A stretch of DNA of 64,000 bases from an uncultured bacterium (lineage in GTDB: Bacteria > Actinomycetota > Coriobacteriia > Coriobacteriales > Atopobiaceae), in assembly GCA_905215465.1 (NCBI GenBank), contig CAJMPT010000003.1:41869-105868 (forward strand), given 5' to 3'. Shown here one piece after another: positions 50,772-58,633 of this stretch. The notes beneath the pieces are model-generated. The model searched no databases, was not told the DNA's origin, and saw only the letters and a program-made list of their open reading frames with translations. The first letter of the stretch is position 1, and the number at the start of each line of letters is the position of its first letter. The translations under genes and the position numbers were made by a program.

Positions 50772-53222
50772 ATGAAGAACGTCTCTCGCAGGGGCTTCCT
50801 CGCAGGCAGCGCCGTCACCGCCGGCCTCCTGGCACTCGCGGGCTGCTCCACCGGCGATGGCTCCAGCAAGCCTGCCAAGGGCAACGGCTACAAGGAGACC
50901 GACTCCGGCAACGGCTACACGATTGTCGACAACGGCAACGGCAAGCAGCTCTCCTATTCGCCCGAGTCCGGTCTCAAGCTGATTGAGAAGGACGGCTATG
51001 CCTTCAAGGACTTCGAGGGTACGGGCGAGCTCGTTCCTTACGAGGACTGGCGCCTTTCCGCCGAGGAGCGCGCCGAGGACCTCGCCGGCCGCATCTCCAT
51101 CGAGCAGATCGCCGGCCTCATGTGCTTCTCTGCGCACCAGATGAAGATTGAGGACGACTGCTCCGTCACCGACGAGCAGAAGGAGTTCCTCGACGGCAAC
51201 GTTCGCGCCGTCCTGAATGCTGCCTCAGGTTTCCCCGCCTTCAAGCAGGCCACCTGGGCCAACGCCATGCAGGCCTACGTCGAGGGCTCCGACAACAAGC
51301 TCCCGATCAACTTCTCGTCCGATCCGCGTACGGGCAAGAACTGCACCAACTGGCCCGGCAACCTCGGCCTTGCCGCATCCTTCGACCCGACCGTCGCCAA
51401 GGAGGCCGCTGCCGGTATCGCCCACGACATGCGCCGCATGGGCATCACCACGTTCCTCGGCCCGCAGATCGACGTCGCTTCCGATCCGCGCTGGATGCGC
51501 TTCTCCGGCACCTTCGGTGAGGACCCTGCGCTCTCCCGCGACATGGCCAAGGGCTTCTGCGACGGCATGCAGTCTACCGTTAACGATAAGGGCGAGGACA
51601 TGGGCTGGGGCACCGGCTCGCTCGTCGCGATGATCAAGCACTGGCCCGCCGAGGCTCCCGGCGAGGGCGGCCGCGAGGGCCACAGGGACGGCGGTAAGTT
51701 CGCCGTCTACCCGGGCAACAACTTCGAAGCCCTCACCATCCCGTTCGTCGACGGCGGCTTCAAGCTCGACGGCAAGACCGGCTGCGCCGGCGCCATCATG
51801 ACCTCCTACACCATCGCCTTCTCCGAGAACGGCGAGTACGGCGAGCTCGTCGGCTCCGGCTTCTCGAAGTACAAGGTCCAGGAGCTCCTGCGCGACAAGT
51901 ACGGCTTCAAGGGCGCTGCCTGCACCGACTGGGCTGTTCTGAACGACACCCCGTCCACCAACTGGGGCCTCGAGGACTCGAACTTCTGGAACCCCGCCAA
52001 GCGCGCCGCCAAGGCCGTTGAGGTCGGCGTGGACCAGATGGGCGGCTGCAACGATCCGACCCTGCTCGTCTCCGCCTATGAGACCATGAAGGAGCAGCTT
52101 GGCGAGGAGAAGGCCGACGCCAACTTCCGCGAGGTCGGCAAGCGCCTGCTGCTCGGCTATTTCAACACCGGCCTCTTTGAGGATCCCTACGTCGATCCCT
52201 CCGTCGCCAAGTCTGAGGTCGACAAGACCGACGACGAGACCGCCGAGAAGGCCCTCGTTGCCCAGACCAAGGGCATCGTCATGCTCAAGAACCACGACGG
52301 CGTCATCAAGGCTGCCTCCGGCTCCGACAAGATGAAGGTCTACGTTCCCATGCGCTACACCGCAGCTGCTCGCGCGGCCGGCCGCGCGGGCGGCTTTGCC
52401 GACAGCTCCGCCACCTGCGAGCTGCCCCTCTCGTCCAAGACGCTCGAGAAGTACTTCGACGTCGTGACCGACAAGCTCGCCGACACCCTGACCGGCCCCG
52501 TTGACGAGAAGAGCGGCTCCGCCACGCCTGCCGAGGCAGACCTTACCCGCCTGACCGCCGCTGACCTTGCCGACGTCGATGCCGTCCTGGTCTGCGCCGT
52601 CGCCCCGAACAACGCCGACTCGCGCGGCTCGAAGAACGAGGCTGGCGAGTTCGTGCCGCTGTCGCTCCAGTACCGTCCCTACACTGCCGACGGTGCTGAC
52701 GTCCGCGAGGTCTCCATCGCCGGCGATCCCGCCGACGGCTCCAAGTGGGCTGAGCACGAGACCGCCGCTGGTGTCGAGATGGAGAACCGCTCCTACTTCG
52801 GCAAGACCTCTCAGGTCACCAACGAGGGCCAGCTCGACCAGATTCTCGACGCCGCCAAGCTCGCCAAGGAGATCGGCAAGCCCTGCATCGTCGTCCTGGA
52901 CATCAAGCAGCCCATGTGCGTCGATGAGTTCGAGCCCGAGGTCGACGCTATCCTCGTCTCCATGTCCGGCTGCACCGAGGCGGCCTGCCGCATCGTTGCC
53001 GGCCAGACCGAGCCCTCCGGCCTGCTGCCCATGCAGATGCCCGAGAACATGCTCGCTGTCGAGAAGCAGCTCGAGGACGTCCCGCGCGACATGGATTGCT
53101 ACACCGACTCCGACGGCAACACCTACGACTTCGGCTTCGGCCTGAACTACAAGGGCCAGATTGACGACGAGCGCACCAAGAAGTACTGCGTCGACGCCCT
53201 TACCAAGCCCGCTTCCGCCTAA
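50772..53222 (+). CDS. Tat lipoprotein family 3 glycoside hydrolase, locus 4
   Basis: An 816-residue GH3 with twin-arginine VSRRGF and lipobox Cys 25 (ALAGC). It is the most divergent of the four lipoprotein enzymes: the calcium-type loop is degraded (DFEGTGELVPYED, with Val at a ligand position), and the lysine-histidine segment reads KHWPAEAPGEGGREGH in place of KHYxGxG. Nucleophile Asp 386 in AACTDWAVL is retained. It ends FGFGLNYKGQIDDERTKKYCV. Codon use is also slightly different (more CTC, GCT and TCG). The ATG at 50772 follows GGAG; an in-frame ATG at 50760 lacks one. A different substrate from the others is likely. Confidence 0.9.
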   Translation: MKNVSRRGFLAGSAVTAGLLALAGCSTGDGSSKPAKGNGYKETDSGNGYTIVDNGNGKQLSYSPESGLKLIEKDGYAFKDFEGTGELVPYEDWRLSAEERAEDLAGRISIEQIAGLMCFSAHQMKIEDDCSVTDEQKEFLDGNVRAVLNAASGFPAFKQATWANAMQAYVEGSDNKLPINFSSDPRTGKNCTNWPGNLGLAASFDPTVAKEAAAGIAHDMRRMGITTFLGPQIDVASDPRWMRFSGTFGEDPALSRDMAKGFCDGMQSTVNDKGEDMGWGTGSLVAMIKHWPAEAPGEGGREGHRDGGKFAVYPGNNFEALTIPFVDGGFKLDGKTGCAGAIMTSYTIAFSENGEYGELVGSGFSKYKVQELLRDKYGFKGAACTDWAVLNDTPSTNWGLEDSNFWNPAKRAAKAVEVGVDQMGGCNDPTLLVSAYETMKEQLGEEKADANFREVGKRLLLGYFNTGLFEDPYVDPSVAKSEVDKTDDETAEKALVAQTKGIVMLKNHDGVIKAASGSDKMKVYVPMRYTAAARAAGRAGGFADSSATCELPLSSKTLEKYFDVVTDKLADTLTGPVDEKSGSATPAEADLTRLTAADLADVDAVLVCAVAPNNADSRGSKNEAGEFVPLSLQYRPYTADGADVREVSIAGDPADGSKWAEHETAAGVEMENRSYFGKTSQVTNEGQLDQILDAAKLAKEIGKPCIVVLDIKQPMCVDEFEPEVDAILVSMSGCTEAACRIVAGQTEPSGLLPMQMPENMLAVEKQLEDVPRDMDCYTDSDGNTYDFGFGLNYKGQIDDERTKKYCVDALTKPASA

Positions 53223-53282
53223 GTAAGACCCTACGGGAAGAGGTCAAGGCTGACGCCTAGTCCGCTCTTCTCGCTTCTCCCC

Positions 53283-53314
53283 GCCGGCTCCCTCGGGGGC
53301 CGGCGCCCCTTTTC
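53283..53314 (+). terminator. Terminator of the locus 4 GH3 lipoprotein gene
   Basis: CGCCGGC and GCCGGCG pair and are followed by CCCCTTTT. It lies 60 bp after the GH3 stop. Confidence 0.75.
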
Positions 53315-53557
53315 CGGCCGCGTGCCGCCGAGTCGTGACCACTGCAATTCGTGCCACGTTTGAGGCTAGTCACGCGATAGTTCGCCCAAAGGCAGGCTGC
53401 CTTGGTTGAATTAGGGTCGGACGAGGGATGCGGAGACAGACTCCGCAGACCGTATGGAACCACCAAGCGTGCTCCCCTTCGAAGGCCCGCCCACCGTCCA
53501 ACCTCCTGCGGCGGCGGGCGGGCCTTCTTCTTTGGGAGAGAGGAAGGAAACCCAGAA
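53315..53557 (+). promoter_or_regulatory. Leader of the last GH3 gene with a terminator-like hairpin
   Basis: Part of a 335-bp gap without a gene. A small hairpin TGCGGAG/CTCCGCA (53429-53447) precedes a perfect 12-bp stem GAAGGCCCGCCC/GGGCGGGCCTTC (53481-53527), followed by TTCTTT. The ribosome site AGAGGAAGG and the ATG come 30 nt later. The strong hairpin so close to the start suggests attenuation. No LytTR repeat pair is evident here. Confidence 0.55.
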
Positions 53558-56527
53558 ATGGCAAAGGCAAAGAAGCCCATTACCAGGCGTGCGTTCGTTG
53601 GCAACGCGGCCGTCTCCGCGGGCCTGCTCGGCATTACGGCAGCCGCAAACGTGGGCACCAACATGTTCCGCTCGCTGCTTGACCACTACCTGGGCGGCCG
53701 TCCGTCCACCGTCGAGCACGTCGAGGGTTCCGAGAGCTGGGACACCGACTACTACGACGCCCAGTACCGTGGCCGCACCCAGGCCACCGCTGCCGCCAAC
53801 GAGATCGTCGACGAGATCTTGGGCGAGGGCGCCGTCCTGCTGAAGAACAACGGCGCTCTGCCGCTGGCCGCCGGCACCGAGGTCTCCCTGCTGGGCCGCT
53901 ATGCCGCCGACCCCATCTATGGCGGCGCCGGCTCCGGCACCGTTGATGCCAACGCCTGCGTGAACATGCACGACGGCATTGCCGCCGCCGGCCTCAACAT
54001 CAACGAGACCGCCTTCGGCTGGATCAACGACAACTACTCCAATTACCCCAAGGCCGACATCACCATGGACGACCCGTCCACGGCCACCTACTACATCGGC
54101 GAGATTCCCTTCTCCGCGTACAGCGGCGAGGCACAGGCCTCCATCGCCGGCACCACCGCCCTGGTGGTCATCGGCCGTGGCGGCGGCGAGGGTGGCGACC
54201 TCTCCCGCGACCTGCTGGGCGACCTGAACTCCGGCGTCTCCAAGAACTTTACGCCCAACGACGAGACTTCCAACTACGAGGAGGGCCAGCACGAGCTGGA
54301 GCTCACCGTCGAGGAGAAGAGCGTCATTGCGGCGGCCAAGGCCTCCTGCGACAAGACCATCGTCATCGTCAACGCCTCCACCCCCATGGAGCTTGGCCCG
54401 CTCATGAGCGGCGAGTACGAGGCCGACGCCATCCTGTGCGTGGGCTCCCTGGGTGCCACCGGCTCCACCGCCGTGGGCAAGCTGCTGACCGGCGAGTACA
54501 ACCCCTCCGGCCGCACCACCGACATCTGGCCCGCCGACTTCACCGCCGACCCGACCTTCGGCAACTTTGGCGGCAAGCACTACACCGACGTCTCCGGCTT
54601 CTACGAGAAGAACTACAACAACGTTGCCTCCGAGGGCACCGCGTACTTTGTGGAGTACAAGGAAGGCGTCTACATGGGCTACCGCTACTACGAGACCGCG
54701 GCGGCCGAGGCCGAGGCTGGCAACTACGCTGGCTTTGACTACGACAGCGCCGTCGTGTTCCCGTTTGGCTACGGCCTCTCCTACACCACCTTCACGCAGA
54801 CGCTCGACTCCGTCGACGCCTCCGGCGACAAGGTGACCGTGACCGCCACCGTCACCAACTCCGGCTCCGTCGAGGGCAAGGACGTCGTCGAGGTCTACTA
54901 CAGCGCCCCGTACACCAAGGGCGGCATCGAGAAGCCCGCCGTGGTTCTCGCCGGCTTTGCCAAGACGTCCGCGCTTGCCGCCGGCGCCTCCGAGACCGTG
55001 AAGATCGAGTTCCCCGTCCGCCAGATGGCCTCCTGGAGCTCCGAGAAGGGCGCCTACGTCCTGGACGGCGGCGACTACGTCATCTCCCTGCGCACCGACT
55101 CCCACACCGTGGTCGACCAGCAGACCGTCAGCGTCACCGAGAAGACCTTCGACACCGACGAGGTCACCGGCACCAAGCTCCAGAACCAGTTTGCCGACCT
55201 GACCGAGTACATGGAGAAGAACTGCAAGGGCGAGATGCTCTCTCGCTCCGACTTCAAGGGAACCTTCCCCAAGCCCGCCGAGGACAAGGACTCCGCCGAC
55301 TGCGGCATCACCGTCGCCGAGTACAACTGGAAGGACCACGAGGACTCCGCGGCCACCATGCCCACCACCGGCGCCTCCAACGGCCTCTCCCTCATTGACA
55401 TGCGCGGCAAGGACTACGATGACGAGGCCTGGGACACCCTGCTCGACCAGCTCTCCGTTGACGAGATGACCGGCATGCTCAACGACTGCGCCTACAACAC
55501 CGGCGCCGTCGAGTCCATCTCCAAGCCCGAGACCTCCGAGCCCGACGGCCCCGCCGGCTTCACCTCCCTCACCGGCCCCACCGGCAACTGCGCCTACTGC
55601 TCCGAGTTCATCATGGCCCAGACCTGGAACGTCGAGCTCATGGAGCGCATGGGCGAGATGGTGGGCCAGGAGGCCCTGGCCTCTGGCTACAACGGCTGGT
55701 ATGCCCCGGCGTTCAACACGCACCGCAGCCCGTTTGCCGGCCGCAACTTTGAGTACTACTCCGAGGACCCGCTGCTGGGCGGCAAGATCGGCTCTGCCGT
55801 GGTCTCCGGCGCTGCCACCAACGGCTGCTACGCCATGATCAAGCACTTTGCCCTCAACGACCAGGAGTCCTACCGCGTCCAGCACGTCATGACCTGGGCG
55901 ACCGAGCAGGCCTGCCGCGAGATCTACCTGCGCCAGTTCGAGATTCCGGTGAAGGAGGCCACCTGCGAGATCAAGTACATCTCCGACGAGCAGGGCACCA
56001 TCTCCACCAAGAAGATGAACGCCTGCACCGCGGCCATGAGCTCCTTCAACTTCGTGGGCACCGAGTGGTCCGGCGGCCGCAAGAGCCTGTGCACCAACGT
56101 CCTGCGTGACGAGTGGGGCTTCCGTGGCTGCGTCATCACCGACTTCAACCTCTACGGCTACATGGACAAGAACGCCGCCCTGGCCGGTGGCACCGACCTT
56201 CAGCTCACTTACTCCGCGATGACGCCCGCCTTCGAGGGCACCAACACCGCTACCGTGGTGAGCCAGCTGCGCGAGTCCATGCACCGCGCGCTCTACACCA
56301 TCGCCAACTCCAACGCCATGCAGGGCATGGCCCCGGGCTCCAAGGTCAACTACGGCATTGCCCCGTGGCAGATGGGCGTCTGGGGTGGCAGCGCCGCCCT
56401 CGTCGCGCTGGCCGGCTTCTTTGGCTACCGCGCCTACAAGGCCCGTCGCACGCTCAACGAGCAGAAGGCTGCCGGCACCGACGCTCCGGCAGAGGCCGAG
56501 GCCAAGGATGAGGCTCCCGTCGAGTAG
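53558..56527 (+). CDS. Tat-exported, domain-permuted family 3 glycoside hydrolase with C-terminal anchor, second copy
   Basis: A 989-residue relative of the GH3 at 30618. Twin-arginine ITRRAF, then the GH3 C domain (GEGAVLLKNNGALPL), a fibronectin-like part after FPFGYGLSYTTFTQTL, and the catalytic barrel last, with WYAPAFNTHRSPFAGRNFEYYSEDP, KHFALNDQE and nucleophile Asp 862 in VITDFNLYG. A hydrophobic helix (GGSAALVALAGFFGYRAY) and an Ala/Glu tail anchor it. The start is the MAKAKKPITRR methionine at 53558; the longer open frame runs through the leader hairpin. No small ORF or membrane protein gene accompanies it, unlike the first copy. Surface beta-glucosidase-type activity is expected. 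Confidence 0.88.
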   Translation: MAKAKKPITRRAFVGNAAVSAGLLGITAAANVGTNMFRSLLDHYLGGRPSTVEHVEGSESWDTDYYDAQYRGRTQATAAANEIVDEILGEGAVLLKNNGALPLAAGTEVSLLGRYAADPIYGGAGSGTVDANACVNMHDGIAAAGLNINETAFGWINDNYSNYPKADITMDDPSTATYYIGEIPFSAYSGEAQASIAGTTALVVIGRGGGEGGDLSRDLLGDLNSGVSKNFTPNDETSNYEEGQHELELTVEEKSVIAAAKASCDKTIVIVNASTPMELGPLMSGEYEADAILCVGSLGATGSTAVGKLLTGEYNPSGRTTDIWPADFTADPTFGNFGGKHYTDVSGFYEKNYNNVASEGTAYFVEYKEGVYMGYRYYETAAAEAEAGNYAGFDYDSAVVFPFGYGLSYTTFTQTLDSVDASGDKVTVTATVTNSGSVEGKDVVEVYYSAPYTKGGIEKPAVVLAGFAKTSALAAGASETVKIEFPVRQMASWSSEKGAYVLDGGDYVISLRTDSHTVVDQQTVSVTEKTFDTDEVTGTKLQNQFADLTEYMEKNCKGEMLSRSDFKGTFPKPAEDKDSADCGITVAEYNWKDHEDSAATMPTTGASNGLSLIDMRGKDYDDEAWDTLLDQLSVDEMTGMLNDCAYNTGAVESISKPETSEPDGPAGFTSLTGPTGNCAYCSEFIMAQTWNVELMERMGEMVGQEALASGYNGWYAPAFNTHRSPFAGRNFEYYSEDPLLGGKIGSAVVSGAATNGCYAMIKHFALNDQESYRVQHVMTWATEQACREIYLRQFEIPVKEATCEIKYISDEQGTISTKKMNACTAAMSSFNFVGTEWSGGRKSLCTNVLRDEWGFRGCVITDFNLYGYMDKNAALAGGTDLQLTYSAMTPAFEGTNTATVVSQLRESMHRALYTIANSNAMQGMAPGSKVNYGIAPWQMGVWGGSAALVALAGFFGYRAYKARRTLNEQKAAGTDAPAEAEAKDEAPVE

Positions 56528-56568
56528 CGGCGAGACGCTGAGGGCCTGAGCCCGACATAGCCTCCCAG

Positions 56569-56610
56569 ACGCGGGGCGGCGAGAAGTTCGCGCTTCTCGC
56601 CGCCCCGCGT
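56569..56610. terminator. 18-bp perfect hairpin after the last GH3
   Basis: ACGCGGGGCGGCGAGAAG and its exact complement flank TTCGCG. The inner ends are an inverted pair of the GGCGAGAAG motif. It ends the glycosidase array. Confidence 0.85.
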
Positions 56611-56645
56611 TGCGTTTGACGGGTGGCTGGAGCGAGCGGTCGGAT

Positions 56646-56702
56646 AAACTCCGTTGCTGACGGACGTTTTAGGTGGGCAAACGTCCGTGGGTAACGGAGT
56701 TT
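56646..56702. repeat. 57-bp palindromic repeat, left copy
   Basis: A nested imperfect palindrome: outer arms AAACTCCGTT/AACGGAGTTT and inner arms CGGACGTTT/AAACGTCCG. It matches the copy at 57886-57942 at 55 of 57 positions, in the same orientation. The two bracket one gene. Confidence 0.9.
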
Positions 56703-56803
56703 GCCGCTGGGCGATTGGCGAGCGGCGGTTTGACTTTCACGGGGCTGAATAGGCGACAAACGGGGAACCATCCTCCTCACCGGACGCGGGGAGGCGATGG
56801 CAC

Positions 56804-57856
56804 ATGGGGCAAAAGGTTGATTTGAGGTTGGCGGCTCTGCTCGATGAGGCAGAGACAAGGACGTCATGCCTTGTGCCGGCAAACGATGCCGACCGGAAGG
56901 CTCTGGACCGTCGTAAGCCGGCCGAGGTCATTTGCCCCCGACCGGGTCTCTATGCGAGAAGGGCAAAGTGGGAATTGCTGAGGCGACATCCCGACATCCG
57001 CGCGCTCATGGTGGTGAGGGGTCTGGCGACGCAGCATCCAGACTGGGTATTTGCGCACGTTTCCGCCGCGCTTGCCCATGGGCTGCAGGTTTCCGGCCGT
57101 TCGCTTGGAAAGATACATCTTGCAACCAACCAAACAGCCCACACGGAAAGCTCGGGTCAGATTGTGCGGCACTGCGTTCCGGATGAGGAGCTTGCTGAGT
57201 GCGTGAGCGTGGGCGGTGTTCGCGTGACCTCGTTGCTGCGGACTGCCTTTGACTGCATGAGGTCGCTTCCCGCGGACGAGGCCCTTGTGGTGGCTGACTC
57301 GCTCTTGAGAAAGACCGGACGCACGGCTTGGTGGCTGGTCAGGACAATCAAGGACGCGTATTGCGGTTGGCGAGGCATCGGCCGTGCACTTGCGGTTGCA
57401 AGGTTCGCCGATGGCCGGAGCGAGAACGGCGGGGAGTCCATGGCCCGGGCGGCAATGATCAGGCAGGGGCTGGAGGTGCCGGTTCTGCAGCAGTGGTTCT
57501 TCGACCCTGTGGAGGGATTGGGGCGGCGCGTGGACTTTGCTTGGTACAACGAGGCCGGAGAGCTCGTTGCCATTGGCGAGCTGGACGGGGCATGTAAGCT
57601 TGAGGATGCGGACAAGGTCGGAAAGGGTGGCGCGACCGAGGTGCTCTCTGCGGAGAGAAGAAGGGAGTCTCGCCTGACCTTCTCCAAGGTGCCTGTCGTG
57701 CGCTTTACGTTTGCGGAGGCAACGAGAGACGGCTACCTGAGGCGTCTGCTTACGACTGCCGGGGTTCCCATGAGGGAGCCTGGAGCGGTGTGGGCACGCG
57801 TGAGGCGCATGGGAACCGAGGAACGCCCGGTTATGGTCTACGACCGAGTGGCATAG
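56804..57856 (+). CDS. AbiEi-like protein with C-terminal DUF559/Vsr-like nuclease fold
   Basis: A 350-residue protein of a type widespread in Actinomycetota. The N-terminal 190 residues look like the AbiEi antitoxin/regulator region (LDRRKPAEVICPRPGLYARRAKW, ALAHGLQVSG, VGGVRVTSLLRTAFDCMRSLPADEALVVADSLL). The C-terminal part has a PD-(D/E)xK-like pattern: ESMARAAMIRQGLEVPVLQQ, RRVDFAW, IGELDGACKL and a following Arg-rich helix. The family is often annotated as an orphan antitoxin and may be defensive; the function is unproven. No AbiEii toxin gene is adjacent. It is exactly flanked by two 57-bp repeats, suggesting it moved or was inserted as a unit. Confidence 0.75.
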   Translation: MGQKVDLRLAALLDEAETRTSCLVPANDADRKALDRRKPAEVICPRPGLYARRAKWELLRRHPDIRALMVVRGLATQHPDWVFAHVSAALAHGLQVSGRSLGKIHLATNQTAHTESSGQIVRHCVPDEELAECVSVGGVRVTSLLRTAFDCMRSLPADEALVVADSLLRKTGRTAWWLVRTIKDAYCGWRGIGRALAVARFADGRSENGGESMARAAMIRQGLEVPVLQQWFFDPVEGLGRRVDFAWYNEAGELVAIGELDGACKLEDADKVGKGGATEVLSAERRRESRLTFSKVPVVRFTFAEATRDGYLRRLLTTAGVPMREPGAVWARVRRMGTEERPVMVYDRVA

Positions 57857-57885
57857 GGTGTGGGGTGTTGCGGAGTCAAGCGAGC

Positions 57886-57942
57886 AAACTCCGTTGCTGA
57901 CGGACGTTTTAGGTGGGCAAACGTCCGTGGACAACGGAGTTT
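57886..57942. repeat. 57-bp palindromic repeat, right copy
   Basis: Nearly identical to 56646-56702, differing only at two adjacent bases (AC for GT at 57931-57932). It starts 30 bp after the AbiEi-like gene. It may also act as that gene's terminator, although no T-run follows. Confidence 0.9.
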
Positions 57943-57970
57943 GAAGGTTGGCTAAGTGATTGGAGGCGCT

Positions 57971-58633
57971 ATGGCTGGCGAGAAGGGCGTGGTTCTTCGG
58001 GAGTTCTGTGCGGAGAACCTGGGGAGGGTTCCGTCGGCGCTTGATGCGGGCGCGGGCAGGATCGAGCTGTGCGACAACCTTGCCGTGGGCGGGACGACGC
58101 CGAGCCTGGGCGTGATGGAGGCGGCGGTTGACCTGTGCCATGCGCGTGGGGCACGGGTGATGTGCATGATTCGCCCGCGAGGCGGCGGCTTTGAGTATTC
58201 GCCGGTGGAGGCAGAGATCATGGCTCGCGACCTGAGCTGCGCCGCCGAGGCAGGCGTCGACGGGGCGGTCTTTGGCTGCCTGCGGGACGGCGGGCTTGAC
58301 CGCCCGCTGATGGGCAGACTCGTGGAACAGGCCCATGCCGCGGGACTTGAGGTGACCATGCACATGGCCTTTGACGAGCTGGATGCCGCTGCCCAGCGGG
58401 TGGCCATCGAGGAGCTCGCGGCCCTTGGCGTGGAGCGGGTGCTCACGCACGGCGGTTCGGCGGGCGTGCCCATCGAGAAGACCCTGCCGCACCTCAAGGA
58501 GATCGTGTCCTGGGCCAACGGCCGCCTTACCGTGCTTCCGGGCGGGGGCGTGACCTACAAAAACGCCGAGCTCGTGGCTGGCGAGCTCGGCGTAAGCGAG
58601 GTTCATGGAACGAGGGTCGTGCCCCTGGCCTAG
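57971..58633 (+). CDS. cutC: CutC family protein
   Basis: A 220-residue TIM-barrel protein of the CutC family (named for copper homeostasis; true activity uncertain). Family segments: LREFCAENLGRVPSALDAGAGRIELCDNLAVGGTTPSLGV, CMIRPRGGGFEYSP, GAVFGCLRDGGLD, TMHMAFDEL, RVLTHGGSAGV and LPGGGVTYKN. ATG at 57971 follows GGAGG; a GTG at 57956 is a possible earlier start. Its last codons overlap the end of the convergent gene by 4 bp. Confidence 0.9.
   Translation: MAGEKGVVLREFCAENLGRVPSALDAGAGRIELCDNLAVGGTTPSLGVMEAAVDLCHARGARVMCMIRPRGGGFEYSPVEAEIMARDLSCAAEAGVDGAVFGCLRDGGLDRPLMGRLVEQAHAAGLEVTMHMAFDELDAAAQRVAIEELAALGVERVLTHGGSAGVPIEKTLPHLKEIVSWANGRLTVLPGGGVTYKNAELVAGELGVSEVHGTRVVPLA

Noticed and set aside
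56646..57942. Integron attC sites flanking a cassette
   Set aside because: The 57-bp repeats are hairpins, but I do not see the attC core-site pattern, and no integrase gene is in the window.
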